Positions 17,952-27,420 of a DNA stretch of 64,000 bases are shown here, piece by piece (within the stretch, counting starts at the first letter, position 1; every line of letters begins with the position of its first letter). Below the pieces are notes generated by a model that did not search any database, was not told the origin of the DNA, and saw only the letters and a list, made by a program, of their open reading frames with translations. The stretch comes from an uncultured Collinsella sp. GTDB lineage: Bacteria > Actinomycetota > Coriobacteriia > Coriobacteriales > Coriobacteriaceae. Both the position numbers and the translations under genes were made by a program. Location of the stretch: positions 1 through 64,000 of the forward strand of contig CAUGTZ010000002.1 in NCBI GenBank assembly GCA_959602645.1, read 5' to 3'.

Positions 17952-20408
17952 ATGCGACATGTGCATATTCATGTGACGGGCATTGTGCAGGGCGTTGGCA
18001 TGCGGCCGTTTGTGTATCGCGAGGCCATGGCGCATGGCATTTGCGGATGGGTGCTCAACGCGGGCGACGGCGTGCATATCGAGGCGCACGCTCCGGCCGA
18101 TGCGCTCGATGCTTTTGTTGCCGCGCTTTCTGCGCATGCGCCTGCGGCAGCCCGCGTAGAATATGTCGAGGTTGTGGACCTGGCAGCCCACGGTTGGGAT
18201 ACCGCCAATGAACAGGGTTTTCGCATCGTAGCATCGCAGGACCAGACCGCGCACACGACGCTCGTCTCACCCGATATCGCCACCTGCGATGATTGTCTGC
18301 GCGAGTTGTTCGACCCCGCCGATCGGCGCTATCACTACCCTTTTATCAACTGTACCAACTGCGGACCGCGCTTTACCATCATCCGGTCGCTGCCTTATGA
18401 CCGAGCGGCCACGTCGATGAATTGTTTTCCCATGTGTCCTGAGTGTGCCGCGGAGTATGCCGACCCACTCGACCGGCGTTTTCACGCGCAGCCCGATGCC
18501 TGCTTTGATTGCGGGCCGCATATCACGTGGCGCGAAGCGAGCGTGGGCGGTGAGCCGGGCGAAGCCGCCGCGTTGCCGGCCGTCGGCACCACGCGCGAGA
18601 CCAGCGACGCCATTATCGACCGCTGTGTTGAGCTGCTGGCCGGTGGCGGTATCGTCGCCATCAAGGGTCTGGGCGGATTTCACTTGGCATGCGACGCTTC
18701 CAACGAGCAGGCGGTAGCCGAGCTTCGCCGCCGCAAACGCCGCAGCAACAAACCGCTTGCCGTTATGGTACGCGACCTTGCCGACGCTGAACGCCTGTGC
18801 CATGTCAACGACGTTGCACGCGGCTTGCTGGCCGGCAGCATTCGCCCCATTGTGCTGCTGCGCCGACGTGCTGCTTGCGAGAGCGGCGGCTCCCCCGACG
18901 CCCTCGCGCTCGCGCCGTCCGTCGCGCACGACCTTCCAGAGCTCGGTGTTATGCTCCCCTACACCCCGCTTCAGCATCTGTTGCTTGCCGCGGCAGAAGC
19001 CCGCGGTATGCACGCGCTCGTCATGACCAGCGGAAACCTGAGCGAAGAGCCCATCGAGACCGATGACGATCTTGCCTGGGGGCGCCTCGTTGCCGCCGGC
19101 ATTGCCGACGCGCTGCTCGGCAACGACCGCGCGATTCTCTCGCGCTACGACGACTCCGTGGTACGCGTGGTCGATGGCGCCGCCATGCCTGTGCGTCGCG
19201 CACGCGGATATGCGCCGCAGCCGTTAGCGCTGCCGGCGCTCGACGGCACTGCACCCTGCGTGCTCGCCTGCGGGCCGCAGCAAAAAGCTACGATCGCGCT
19301 CACGCGCGAGGACGCCGACGGCCATGTGGCCTGTTTTGTGTCGCAGCATATCGGCGATGTCGAAAACGGCGAGACCTTCGATGCCTGGAACGCCGCGCGC
19401 ACGCGCTTGGAAAACCTCTTTGACCTGGCGCCTGCCGCCTTGGCATGTGACATGCATCCCAGCTATCTGTCGAGCCAGTGGGCGCGTGAACTGGCACGGA
19501 AGCACAATCTGCCGCTTATCGAAGTCCAACATCATCATGCACATATCGCGAGCGTGATGGCCGAGGCCATCGCCGCGGGCCAGCTTACAACCAACGCGCG
19601 TGTCCTTGGCATCGCCTTTGACGGCACCGGCGCCGGCACCGATGGGACCATTTGGGGCGGCGAGTTTCTTGTTGCCGGCCTTGCCGATTTTGAACGCGCC
19701 GCGCACCTGCGCACCTGGGCGCTCCCCGGCGGGGCGGCCTCCGTGCGCGACGCCCGCCGCAATGCCTTTGCCCTGCTGAGCGAGCTCGGCCTGCTCGAGC
19801 ACCCGGGTGCCGCGGGGCTATTGGGCGCCCTCGACGAGCAAACGCGCAGCGTGACAGCCACCATGATCGAGCGCGGCATCAACAGCCCGCGTACCAGCAG
19901 CATGGGGCGTCTCTTTGATGCCGCGGCGGCAATTCTGGGCATCTGCGACAAGGCAACCTACGAGGGCGAGCCCGCCATCGAACTCGAAGCCGCCGCCTGG
20001 CCCGCGCTCGGCGGTAAGACCGTTCGTCTCGACGGCAATCATGCAGGCGTATTCACGTCTGCCGACGACTCCCCCATCTTGGACCCCCAACCGCTCATCG
20101 AATCTCTTCTGAATGGAATTGAGGCAGGCACGCCGGCCGACAGGCTCGCCCTCGAGTTTCACATCGCCATTACGCACGCTACGACCCACATCGCGTGCGA
20201 GATCTGCAATCGCGAAAACCTCGATACCGTCGCGCTCTCGGGCGGTGTGTTCATGAACCGGCTTTTGCTTCAGCTCCTTACCCACGAACTCAAAGACGCC
20301 GGTCTTGCCGTCTTGGTCCCCCATACTGTGCCCGTCAACGACGGCTGCATCGCCTACGGTCAGGCCGCCATCGCTCGCGCTCGCCTCGCGCAGACAGCAT
20401 CGCGATAG
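17952..20408 (+). CDS. hypF: Carbamoyltransferase HypF
   Basis: An 818-residue HypF that makes the thiocarbamate precursor of the CN ligands of [NiFe]-hydrogenase from carbamoyl phosphate. Domains in order: acylphosphatase (1-90, VTGIVQGVGMRPFVYR), two zinc-finger pairs (about 110-190, CDDCLRE, CTNCGPRFT, CPECAAEY, CFDCGPH), YrdC-like (about 210-390) and Kae1-like carbamoyl transfer domain (about 400-818) with QHHHAHIASV. ATG at 17952 has GAGGGG upstream. Confidence 0.97.
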   Translation: MRHVHIHVTGIVQGVGMRPFVYREAMAHGICGWVLNAGDGVHIEAHAPADALDAFVAALSAHAPAAARVEYVEVVDLAAHGWDTANEQGFRIVASQDQTAHTTLVSPDIATCDDCLRELFDPADRRYHYPFINCTNCGPRFTIIRSLPYDRAATSMNCFPMCPECAAEYADPLDRRFHAQPDACFDCGPHITWREASVGGEPGEAAALPAVGTTRETSDAIIDRCVELLAGGGIVAIKGLGGFHLACDASNEQAVAELRRRKRRSNKPLAVMVRDLADAERLCHVNDVARGLLAGSIRPIVLLRRRAACESGGSPDALALAPSVAHDLPELGVMLPYTPLQHLLLAAAEARGMHALVMTSGNLSEEPIETDDDLAWGRLVAAGIADALLGNDRAILSRYDDSVVRVVDGAAMPVRRARGYAPQPLALPALDGTAPCVLACGPQQKATIALTREDADGHVACFVSQHIGDVENGETFDAWNAARTRLENLFDLAPAALACDMHPSYLSSQWARELARKHNLPLIEVQHHHAHIASVMAEAIAAGQLTTNARVLGIAFDGTGAGTDGTIWGGEFLVAGLADFERAAHLRTWALPGGAASVRDARRNAFALLSELGLLEHPGAAGLLGALDEQTRSVTATMIERGINSPRTSSMGRLFDAAAAILGICDKATYEGEPAIELEAAAWPALGGKTVRLDGNHAGVFTSADDSPILDPQPLIESLLNGIEAGTPADRLALEFHIAITHATTHIACEICNRENLDTVALSGGVFMNRLLLQLLTHELKDAGLAVLVPHTVPVNDGCIAYGQAAIARARLAQTASR

Positions 20409-20538
20409 GCGTTTTGCCAGCCTGCGCGCCGCCGTCTCACAGGTGTAACGCGTTTGCTCGTGACTCCCGCGAGCGCTACCATCAACTGATGGGTAATTAG
20501 GCGCCTATCCAGCGCAAAACGTATAAAAGGGGAACATT

Positions 20539-20799
20539 ATGTGCCTTGCCGTTCCCGGTAAAGTGGTCAAACGCGACGACGACCTTAAGGCGACCGTCGA
20601 CATGATGGGCATCGAGCGCCCCGTTTCGCTGCGCCTCGTGCCGACGGCACAGGTAGGCGACTATATTCTCGTGCACGCCGGCTTTGGCATTCAGATTGTC
20701 GACGAGCAGGAAGCCCAAGAGACACTCGAGCTCGTCAATACCATGACCGAGCTGGCCGAAGAGGACCAGCTCGCCACTAACCCGGCCGAGGCATACTAG
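20539..20799 (+). CDS. hypC: Hydrogenase maturation chaperone HypC
   Basis: An 86-residue HypC. The N-terminal MCLAVPGKV holds the essential Cys2 that binds the Fe(CN)2CO unit with HypD and delivers it to the large subunit. The OB-like core (ATVDMMGIERPVSLRLV and VGDYILVHAGFGIQIVD) is intact. AAAGGGG precedes the ATG. Its stop shares a base with the GTG of hypD. Confidence 0.97.
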   Translation: MCLAVPGKVVKRDDDLKATVDMMGIERPVSLRLVPTAQVGDYILVHAGFGIQIVDEQEAQETLELVNTMTELAEEDQLATNPAEAY

Positions 20800-21911
20800 T
20801 GGCGGCGGCGCAGCCGGTTCGCTCCGGTATCGACTTTTCGGCATTTCGCGACCCCAAGCTGGCTCGCGAGCTCATCGATCGTATTCATGAGCTTGTCGGC
20901 AACCGCAGCATCAACCTTATGGAAGTCTGCGGTACGCATACCGTGAGCATCGGTCGCTATGGCTTTCGCTCCATTATGCCTGCCGGGCTCAAACTGCTGA
21001 GCGGTCCGGGTTGCCCCGTCTGTGTTACCGCCAACCGCGATATCGACCATGCAATCGCGCTCGCCAAGATGGACGGCGCCATCATCACCACCTTTGGCGA
21101 CATGATGCGCGTGCCCGGGTCGTCTACCTCGCTCGCCGCGCAAAAGGCGGCGGGGCGCGATATTCGCATTGTGTACTCCCCGCTCGATGCACTCGATATC
21201 GCCGAACACAACCCCGATCGCCCGGTCATCTTTATGGGCGTCGGCTTTGAGACCACGACGCCCACCATCGCCGCCGCCATTTTGGAGGCCGATGCACGCG
21301 GACTCCAGAACTTCTCGGTCTATTGCGCCCACAAGACCACGCCGCCGGCGCTGCGCGCCATCGCCAACGATCCCGAGACCACTATCGACGGCTTTATCCT
21401 TCCGGGACACGTCGCTACCATCACGGGCCTGGCACCCTTTGGGTTTTTGGTCGATGAGTTCGAGACCCCCGGCGTAGTCACCGGGTTTGAGCCGGTCGAT
21501 ATCCTGCAAGGTATCTGCATGCTGGTCCAGATGGTTGTCGAGAAAAGGCCGGCGATCGACAACGCCTACCGCCGTGGCGTCAACGCTGACGGCAACCCCG
21601 TAGCGCGCCAGCTGGTCGAGCAGGTATTTGAGCCGTGCGACACCACGTGGCGCGGACTGGGACCGATTGCCAACTCGGGTCTTTCCATCCGGCCCGAATT
21701 CGCGCGCTTTGATGCCGGCGCCCGCTTTGACGTACCCATTGAACCGACGGTCGAACCACGCGGGTGCCGCTGCGGCGACGTGCTGCGCGGCGCCATCACG
21801 CCGAGCGACTGCCCGCTGTTCGGCCACGCATGTACGCCCGAACATCCCGTCGGACCGTGCATGGTGAGCTCCGAAGGCAGCTGCGCGGCGTACTTTAGAT
21901 ACCGCGACTAG
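20799..21911 (+). CDS. hypD: Hydrogenase formation protein HypD
   Basis: A 370-residue [4Fe-4S] scaffold where the Fe(CN)2CO cofactor is assembled. Signatures are MEVCGTHTVSIGRYG, LLSGPGCPVCVT, VGFETTTPT and the C-terminal cysteine cluster (GCRCGDVL, CPLFGHACTPEHPVGPCMVS in two parts). The start is GTG at 20799, overlapping the hypC TAG by one base. It is coupled to hypC and followed by hypE. Confidence 0.97.
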   Translation: MAAAQPVRSGIDFSAFRDPKLARELIDRIHELVGNRSINLMEVCGTHTVSIGRYGFRSIMPAGLKLLSGPGCPVCVTANRDIDHAIALAKMDGAIITTFGDMMRVPGSSTSLAAQKAAGRDIRIVYSPLDALDIAEHNPDRPVIFMGVGFETTTPTIAAAILEADARGLQNFSVYCAHKTTPPALRAIANDPETTIDGFILPGHVATITGLAPFGFLVDEFETPGVVTGFEPVDILQGICMLVQMVVEKRPAIDNAYRRGVNADGNPVARQLVEQVFEPCDTTWRGLGPIANSGLSIRPEFARFDAGARFDVPIEPTVEPRGCRCGDVLRGAITPSDCPLFGHACTPEHPVGPCMVSSEGSCAAYFRYRD

Positions 21912-21959
21912 CCCGGACGCCCCCGCGTACCGGCACCACCCACGATTGGAGTTTTCGAT

Positions 21960-22994
21960 ATGTCCCGTAATGCCACCGATAGCACTGTCCTGCTGGGCCA
22001 CGGCTCCGGCGGCCAGATGATGAAGCGCATTATCGATGAGGTCTTTCTGGATGCCTTTGGGTCGCCCGAGCTGCTCGCGGGCAACGATGCCGGCGTCGCT
22101 GCGCTGCCCGCAAGCGGGCGAATCGCCATGTCGACCGACAGCTTTGTGGTAACGCCGCAGTTCTTCCCCGGCGGCAATATCGGCCGCCTCGCCGTATGTG
22201 GAACCGTCAACGACGTCGCGACCTCGGGCGCCAACGTACGCTACCTCTCATGCGGCTTTATCCTCGAAGAGGGCTATCCCATGGACAAGCTCCGCCAGAT
22301 CGTTCAGACCATGGCCGAAACGGCACATGAGGCAGGCGTGAAGATTATCACCGGCGACACCAAGGTGGTCGAGCGTGGAGGTGCCGACGGCGTCTACATC
22401 AATACCGCCGGCGTGGGCGAGGTGCCCGCAGGCGTGACGCTCAGCGGTGCCAACTGCCGGCCCGGCGACGCCATCCTGGTATCGGGTACGCTAGGCGACC
22501 ACGGCATCGCCATCATGAGCCAGCGCGAGGGCCTGGCGTTTTCGAGCACCATCGAAAGCGACGCCGCACCGCTCAATCATCTGATTGCCGACGTGCTCGC
22601 CGCCGCCCCCGACACCCGCTGCTTCCGCGACCCCACGCGCGGCGGTCTGGCATCCACGCTCAACGAGTTTGCCCAGGCCAGCGGCGTTGCCATGGAGATC
22701 GACGAGGATGCTGTGCCCGTGCGCCCCGACGTGCAGGCGGCATGTGCGATGCTCGGCTACGATGTGCTGCAGGTAGCAAACGAGGGCAAGATGGTTGCCG
22801 TGGTGCCGGCCGAGCAGGCCGATGCCGCACTGACGGCCATGCGCGCCGCGCGCTACGGCGAAAACGCCGCGATTATCGGTCGCGTGCTGCCGCTTGCCGA
22901 GGGCGCCCGTCCCGCCGTGCGCGTGCGCACCGGCTGGGGCTCGACCCGTATCCTCGACATGCTCGTAGGAGAGCAGCTGCCGAGGATTTGCTAG
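21960..22994 (+). CDS. hypE: Carbamoyl dehydratase HypE
   Basis: A 344-residue ATP-dependent enzyme of the PurM/AIR-synthase family. It dehydrates the carbamoyl group on its C-terminal Cys to thiocyanate. The N-terminal LGHGSGGQMM and the C-terminal LPRIC, with the catalytic terminal Cys, are present. ATG at 21960 follows TTGGAG. The last about 58 bases and about 30 bases of downstream DNA recur with few changes at 30025-30113, beyond the PTS cassette. Confidence 0.97.
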   Translation: MSRNATDSTVLLGHGSGGQMMKRIIDEVFLDAFGSPELLAGNDAGVAALPASGRIAMSTDSFVVTPQFFPGGNIGRLAVCGTVNDVATSGANVRYLSCGFILEEGYPMDKLRQIVQTMAETAHEAGVKIITGDTKVVERGGADGVYINTAGVGEVPAGVTLSGANCRPGDAILVSGTLGDHGIAIMSQREGLAFSSTIESDAAPLNHLIADVLAAAPDTRCFRDPTRGGLASTLNEFAQASGVAMEIDEDAVPVRPDVQAACAMLGYDVLQVANEGKMVAVVPAEQADAALTAMRAARYGENAAIIGRVLPLAEGARPAVRVRTGWGSTRILDMLVGEQLPRIC

Positions 22995-23024
22995 CGGGCG
23001 AGCGCCGGCCGGCGCGGCTTCGCT
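22937..23024 (+). repeat. hypE-tail direct repeat, left copy
   Basis: This 88-bp stretch covers the last 19 codons of hypE and about 30 bp beyond. It aligns with 30025-30113 without coding indels and with about ten substitutions, several of them silent. The two copies bracket the 7-kb PTS cassette. Confidence 0.85.
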
Positions 23025-23169
23025 CCGCCACCAGGCCGTCGTCCCGCCCTGCCCGATCCGCTGCCACCCCAAGATTGAGCGAGCCAAATGTTCACCCTGG
23101 AAATGAGCGGGGCACACGTGCGGCAGAGAGCATGTAAATCGACGAATGCATTTCCCCCAAATATCAAAT

Positions 23170-23204
23170 AGCCCCGCGACCGGGCTGAAATCGGTCGCGG
23201 GGCT
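23170..23204. terminator. Terminator between hypE and the membrane protein gene
   Basis: AGCCCCGCGACCG (23170-23182) pairs with CGGTCGCGGGGCT (23192-23204), followed by TTGCATTTT on the plus strand. It can end the hyp operon and possibly the convergent gene. Confidence 0.8.
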
Positions 23205-23229
23205 TTGCATTTTCAAGCTTTGCTGTTGT

Positions 23230-23670
23230 CTACGCTCTGAACTTTGGATACGTCAGCAGCATGAGCGCGACGCTCACGCCCAGCTGCATGAGAATCTGGC
23301 GCACGTCGCCGGCACCTCCTAACGCCGCGGCGCGAACCAGATTGGCGACGCCGAGTGGCATGCCGCCGCCAAACCAGAGCGAAAGACCTAGCAGCACCTT
23401 GTCACCCATATCAGGCTCAAAGGGCACCGAGGCCACCACCGCCCGATACGCTCGCACCTCAAGGAAGATCAACGCCACGATGAGCAGCAAGGTAACGAGC
23501 ATCGACGCGATCGATGCAGAGGACGCCGCAGAGCCCGTAAGCTCGCCCACAGTCGCATCCATAAGTAGAACGCCCACCGCATAAATCAGTGACATGACCC
23601 CCAGGGTCGTAAGCGCCGAACGCGCCCCAACGCGCCCCGCGCCCCTAGCGCCAACGTTTCTTGCCGTCAT
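23230..23670 (-). CDS. Small integral membrane protein, unknown
   Basis: A 146-residue protein with an Arg/Gly-rich N-terminus and about four hydrophobic helices: TTLGVMSLIYAVGVLL, IASMLVTLLLIVALIFL, KVLLGLSLWFGGG and a C-terminal QLGVSVALMLLTYP. ATG at 23670 has GGGAGG upstream. No family recognised. It is the last gene on the minus strand of the PTS cassette but is separated from the HPr gene by a hairpin, so it may be expressed independently. Confidence 0.65.
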   Translation of the reverse strand: MTARNVGARGAGRVGARSALTTLGVMSLIYAVGVLLMDATVGELTGSAASSASIASMLVTLLLIVALIFLEVRAYRAVVASVPFEPDMGDKVLLGLSLWFGGGMPLGVANLVRAAALGGAGDVRQILMQLGVSVALMLLTYPKFRA

Positions 23671-23691
23671 CGTTAACCTCCCTAAGCAAAG

Positions 23692-23717
23692 GGCCCGCCG
23701 GCGCGCACCGGCGGGCC
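23692..23717 (-). terminator. Hairpin downstream of the HPr gene
   Basis: GGCCCGCCGG (23692-23701) and CCGGCGGGCC (23708-23717) form a 10-bp GC-only stem. On the minus strand CTTTGC follows, so termination is probably partial. Confidence 0.55.
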
Positions 23718-23779
23718 AATCTTTCTGGAGCCAGCCCACCTTGGGTGGCCCAAAGCGCATCGGCGCGGCTTTTGCCCGC

Positions 23780-24046
23780 CTACTCCCCGCAGCCACTCTC
23801 GACAAGCGCCACGAGGGCATCGACGGCGGCCGCCTCGTCGGCGCCGTCGGCCGCAATCACAATCTCGCAACCGCAGATCATCCCCAGGCTCATGACCATC
23901 AAGATAGACTTGGCGTCCTTGGCGTCTCCGCCCACCTTGCCAACGGTGATCGAGCTCTCGTACTTGCTTGCCTCCTGCACAAACAGCGACGCAGGACGCG
24001 CGTGGATACCGCTCGGATTCTTGACGACCGTCGTCTTGGAAACCAT
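23780..24046 (-). CDS. Phosphocarrier protein HPr
   Basis: An 88-residue HPr that passes phosphate from Enzyme I to PTS IIA proteins. Phospho-site His15 lies in GIHARPAS, and the regulatory-serine region DAKSILMVMSLG is present. AAGGAGC precedes ATG 24046. Enzyme I is not next to it; the gene instead ends a sugar-specific PTS operon (IIB-IIC-IIA-GH1-HPr), so it may be a dedicated second HPr or the only one in the genome. Confidence 0.95.
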   Translation of the reverse strand: MVSKTTVVKNPSGIHARPASLFVQEASKYESSITVGKVGGDAKDAKSILMVMSLGMICGCEIVIAADGADEAAAVDALVALVESGCGE

Positions 24047-24055
24047 CTCTGCTCC

Positions 24056-25594
24056 TTACTCCACCACGATGTTGTCGGTTGCGGTATCGGCACCATTGCT
24101 AGCGATAAGTTTCTTATAGTAGAAGAAGCTCTTCTTCTTACCGCGTTTGCCGGTGCCGTTGCCGTGGTCGTCCTGGTCGACCGAGATCTGGCCGTAGCGC
24201 TTGGTCATCTCGGAGGTGCCGGAGCTGATCAGGTCGATAGGGCCCCACCAGGCGTAACCAAAGACGTCGACACCGTCGAGAATCGCCTGGTGCATCTGCT
24301 CGACGTGCTCCTTCATATACTCGATGTGCGCGTCGTCGTCGCAGAAGCCGTTCTCATCGCGGTTCTCGGTCATGCCGTTACCATTCTCGGCGATGAAGAT
24401 CGGTAGGTGGTAGCGATCGTAGATGTGGTTGAGCGTGATGCGGAATCCCACGGGATCGATCGGCCAGCCCCACTCGGTCATCTCGAGGTATTGGTTCTTG
24501 ATCTCGGTAACCAGCTTGCCGCTCGGCTCGGGGGAAATTTTGCCCTTGTAGCGCATGATGTAGGTCATGTAGTAGCTGATGGAGATGTAGTCAACCACGC
24601 CGGCCTTGAGGGTTTCGAGGTCGCCGTCCTCCATCTTGATATCGACGCCGTAGTCGCGTAAGAAACGCTTCACGTAGTAGGGGTACTCGCCCTTGGCCTG
24701 GATATCGGTGAAGAACCAGTTGAAGTGGTCCTCAAAAAGCACCTGGAGCTGATCCTCGGGCTTGGAGGTCTCAGCGTAGTTCTCAAGACGGCAGAGCATG
24801 TTGCCGATGTGAGCCTCGGGGTCAATCTCGCGCAGTTTGATAACCGCCTTGGCGGAAGCCACGAGCTGGTTGTGAGCGACCTGGAACTTCTCGGGCCAAC
24901 GGCCGGCATAGGGGTTGGAGCCGTCTTCTTTCTCGTCCCAAATCACGCCGCAGCAGGTGCAGGGGTTGGCGTAGACGTGGTTGATTTCGTTGAAGGTCAT
25001 CCAATACTTGACCTTGCCCTTGTAGCGGCGGAAAAGCGTCTCAGCATAGTGCTCAAAGGCGTCGACCACGTGACGGCTCGCAAAGCCGTTGTACTCCTCG
25101 GCCAGGTGAAGCGGCATATCAAAGTGGTTGAGGGTGACCATGGGCTCGATCCCGTGCTTATGGCACTCGTCAAAGACTTTATCGTAGAAGGCCAGACCCT
25201 CCTCGTTGGGCAGGGCGTCGTCGCCGTTGGGGAAGATACGGCTCCAGGAAATGCTCATGCGAAAGACGCCGAAGCCCATCTCGCCCAAAAGCGCAATGTC
25301 CTCCTTGTAGGTGTGGTAGAAGTCGATGCCGCGTCGTTTGGGAAAATCATAGGCCATCTCGTCTGCCTTGCGAGCTGCGAGTGACTGTCGCGTAACGGAG
25401 TTGAGCGGGCCGCCCTCGACGATGCCCTCGCGGGCGCAGGTCTCGCGGTCGAGCAGAATCACATAGTCGGAGACCGCAGGGCCGCGACCGCCCTCGTCCC
25501 ATGCGCCCTCGATCTGGTTGGCAGCGGTAGCGCCGCCCCATAGAAAACCCTCGGGAAAAGTCTCACCAAAGTCATAGGTAGAAAGGTCGATCAT
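24056..25594 (-). CDS. GH1 6-phospho-beta-glucosidase
   Basis: A 512-residue GH1 enzyme that hydrolyses phosphorylated beta-glucosides after PTS uptake. The acid/base Glu is in TFNEINH (about residue 200) and the nucleophile Glu in FIAENGNG (about 402). The loop SSGTSEMTKRYGQISVD has the S...K.Y pattern that binds the 6-phosphate. It lies between the PTS IIA and HPr genes in the same operon, which supports the phospho-specific role. A CTCCG motif (NPCTCCGVIW) near residue 215 is unusual. Confidence 0.94.
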   Translation of the reverse strand: MIDLSTYDFGETFPEGFLWGGATAANQIEGAWDEGGRGPAVSDYVILLDRETCAREGIVEGGPLNSVTRQSLAARKADEMAYDFPKRRGIDFYHTYKEDIALLGEMGFGVFRMSISWSRIFPNGDDALPNEEGLAFYDKVFDECHKHGIEPMVTLNHFDMPLHLAEEYNGFASRHVVDAFEHYAETLFRRYKGKVKYWMTFNEINHVYANPCTCCGVIWDEKEDGSNPYAGRWPEKFQVAHNQLVASAKAVIKLREIDPEAHIGNMLCRLENYAETSKPEDQLQVLFEDHFNWFFTDIQAKGEYPYYVKRFLRDYGVDIKMEDGDLETLKAGVVDYISISYYMTYIMRYKGKISPEPSGKLVTEIKNQYLEMTEWGWPIDPVGFRITLNHIYDRYHLPIFIAENGNGMTENRDENGFCDDDAHIEYMKEHVEQMHQAILDGVDVFGYAWWGPIDLISSGTSEMTKRYGQISVDQDDHGNGTGKRGKKKSFFYYKKLIASNGADTATDNIVVE

Positions 25595-25666
25595 GGTATG
25601 TCCTCATCTCTCTTGGTTGGGTTGGGGATGCGAGCCGCAGGGCGCGACCCGCAATCGGGAGACGCG

Positions 25667-25993
25667 TTAGCGGGCGGTCAGCGCGCGCACTACGGGCATC
25701 ATCTTCTTGGCCATGTGCAGCTCGGCGCTGATGGTCATAAGCGTATCCTGGGCGTGCACGAACAGCAGGGAGTACTCGACCTCCTCGCCGCCCGCCTGGC
25801 GCTGGATCATCTCGGTCTGCGCTTTGTGCGCCTCAAGGATCTTGGCATCAGCCTCGGCAAGATGCGCGTCTGCCGCATCGAAATCGAACTCCGCCAGGGC
25901 ATCCATCGCCTTGTCGATGCAGGCGCGGCCGTCGCCAGCGTTGATGATGACGTTCATCGCGACCGCAGGAACGTTGATTGTCTCATCAGCCAT
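25667..25993 (-). CDS. PTS lactose/cellobiose IIA component
   Basis: A 108-residue all-helical IIA of the lactose/chitobiose family. The phosphorylated His80 is in LLFVHAQDTLM. Two Met codons start the gene; the second (25993) is preferred because AGGAGG lies 5 nt upstream. It receives phosphate from HPr and passes it to the IIB encoded at 27421-27750. The C-terminal QDTLMTISAELHMAKKM helix is typical. Confidence 0.94.
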   Translation of the reverse strand: MADETINVPAVAMNVIINAGDGRACIDKAMDALAEFDFDAADAHLAEADAKILEAHKAQTEMIQRQAGGEEVEYSLLFVHAQDTLMTISAELHMAKKMMPVVRALTAR

Positions 25994-26089
25994 CATGGCC
26001 TCCTATTCTTGGGTACCGGCCGCCTCCACGGCCGGTACTGAAACATCTGGTAGCAACTAGGCGACGAACTCTGAGTCGCCCGTAGAGGT

Positions 26090-27409
26090 TTACTCGACAG
26101 CAGCTGCGGCAGCGGCCTTGGCGGCTTCCTTGGCAGCCTTCTTGGCCGCTTTCTTTGCAGCCTTCTCGGCAGCCTGCTCTTCCTCGATCTTGCACTGGTA
26201 GTTATCGGCAGCCTTAAAGAACGGGAACCACAGAATCGCGGCGATCAGCAGGTTGACGCAGACAAGTGCGATATTGCGCACGTCTCCGCCCGACATAAAG
26301 AACGCCGAGACCGCATTGGGCAGGAAGTTCATATCGAAATTCTCGACGTGCAGGCTCGCCCAGCCCATGCTCATCCAGAGGTAGGCGTTGGCAGACAGCA
26401 GGATAGACTGCAGCACCATGGGGATGAACATAAAGGGGTTGGCGACGATCGTGGAGAAGACCAGCGGCTCGTTAATGTTGAACAGCGACGGGATAATCGT
26501 TGCACGGCCGAGCGTCTTGTTCTTCTTGGACTTGGCAAAGAGCATGTAGAAGGCCAACGGAAGCGTTGCGCCCTCGCCGCCGATCATGATGTAGCGAGTA
26601 ATGCCGTACGCGTTAATGTTAGTGGGAGCGAGGCCTGCGGCATAGGCGGCCATGTTCTCGGCAAGAGCAGACTTTTGGATGGACTGCTGGATCGGCGAGA
26701 ACACCCAGCCGGAGATGCCAAAGAAGTAGAAGGTGTCCATGACAAGCGGGATGGCGATGGTGCCGGGCAGCGTCTGGGCAAAGCCGGTAACGGGCGAAAG
26801 GATGATCGCGACCGCGCTAAAAACGTCGACCTGGAGCATGTTGGTAAAGAGCCAAGCCACAAAAAGCGACAACAGCACCGCAATGATGTTATCGAACCAG
26901 TTCTTGACGAAGTCGGGCACGAGGCTGTCCTCGGAAAAGAACGTCATGCGCGCCATGCGCTTGTAGATAAAGCCAACGACAAATCCCACGACCATCGCGG
27001 TGAACATGCCACCCGCGCCAAACTTGGCCATCTGGAAGACATAGCCCTGATCGGTGATGGTGGGGTTCATGCACAGCATAAAAGCGCCTATACCGGTAAA
27101 ACCGGCAATCATGCTGCGGTCTTTGCGATCTTCCTTGACCGCAACGTTATGCGGGATGATAAACGCCATGAACATGCCCACGAGGCCAAACGAGAACGTA
27201 GTGAGCGGCGACAGGTCGGGCAGGGCCGGGACAAAGCGACGGATAATGTTCCACAGGCTCGGGATGGCCGAGACCATGGAGAAGGGGACGATGTAGAGAA
27301 CTGCGTCGGAGATAACGCCAAACCAGTAGGTTGAGGTAAGCTTGTTCATCACGGGGACGACATGCTCGGTGATCCACGCCTGGATCGCTTCCATGAACTT
27401 TTGCAGCAT
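26090..27409 (-). CDS. PTS lactose/cellobiose IIC permease
   Basis: A 439-residue membrane permease with about ten hydrophobic helices. Motifs FNINEPLVF and YGITRYIMIGGEGATLPLAF mark the substrate-binding core of the cellobiose/chitobiose IIC family. AGGAGGGG precedes ATG 27409. The last about 35 residues form an unusual charged tail of repeated KKAAKKAAK and poly-Ala (AAAAAAVE). The sugar is probably a beta-linked disaccharide such as cellobiose, judged from the GH1 neighbour. Confidence 0.94.
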   Translation of the reverse strand: MLQKFMEAIQAWITEHVVPVMNKLTSTYWFGVISDAVLYIVPFSMVSAIPSLWNIIRRFVPALPDLSPLTTFSFGLVGMFMAFIIPHNVAVKEDRKDRSMIAGFTGIGAFMLCMNPTITDQGYVFQMAKFGAGGMFTAMVVGFVVGFIYKRMARMTFFSEDSLVPDFVKNWFDNIIAVLLSLFVAWLFTNMLQVDVFSAVAIILSPVTGFAQTLPGTIAIPLVMDTFYFFGISGWVFSPIQQSIQKSALAENMAAYAAGLAPTNINAYGITRYIMIGGEGATLPLAFYMLFAKSKKNKTLGRATIIPSLFNINEPLVFSTIVANPFMFIPMVLQSILLSANAYLWMSMGWASLHVENFDMNFLPNAVSAFFMSGGDVRNIALVCVNLLIAAILWFPFFKAADNYQCKIEEEQAAEKAAKKAAKKAAKEAAKAAAAAAVE

Positions 27410-27420
27410 GTTGTCCCCTC

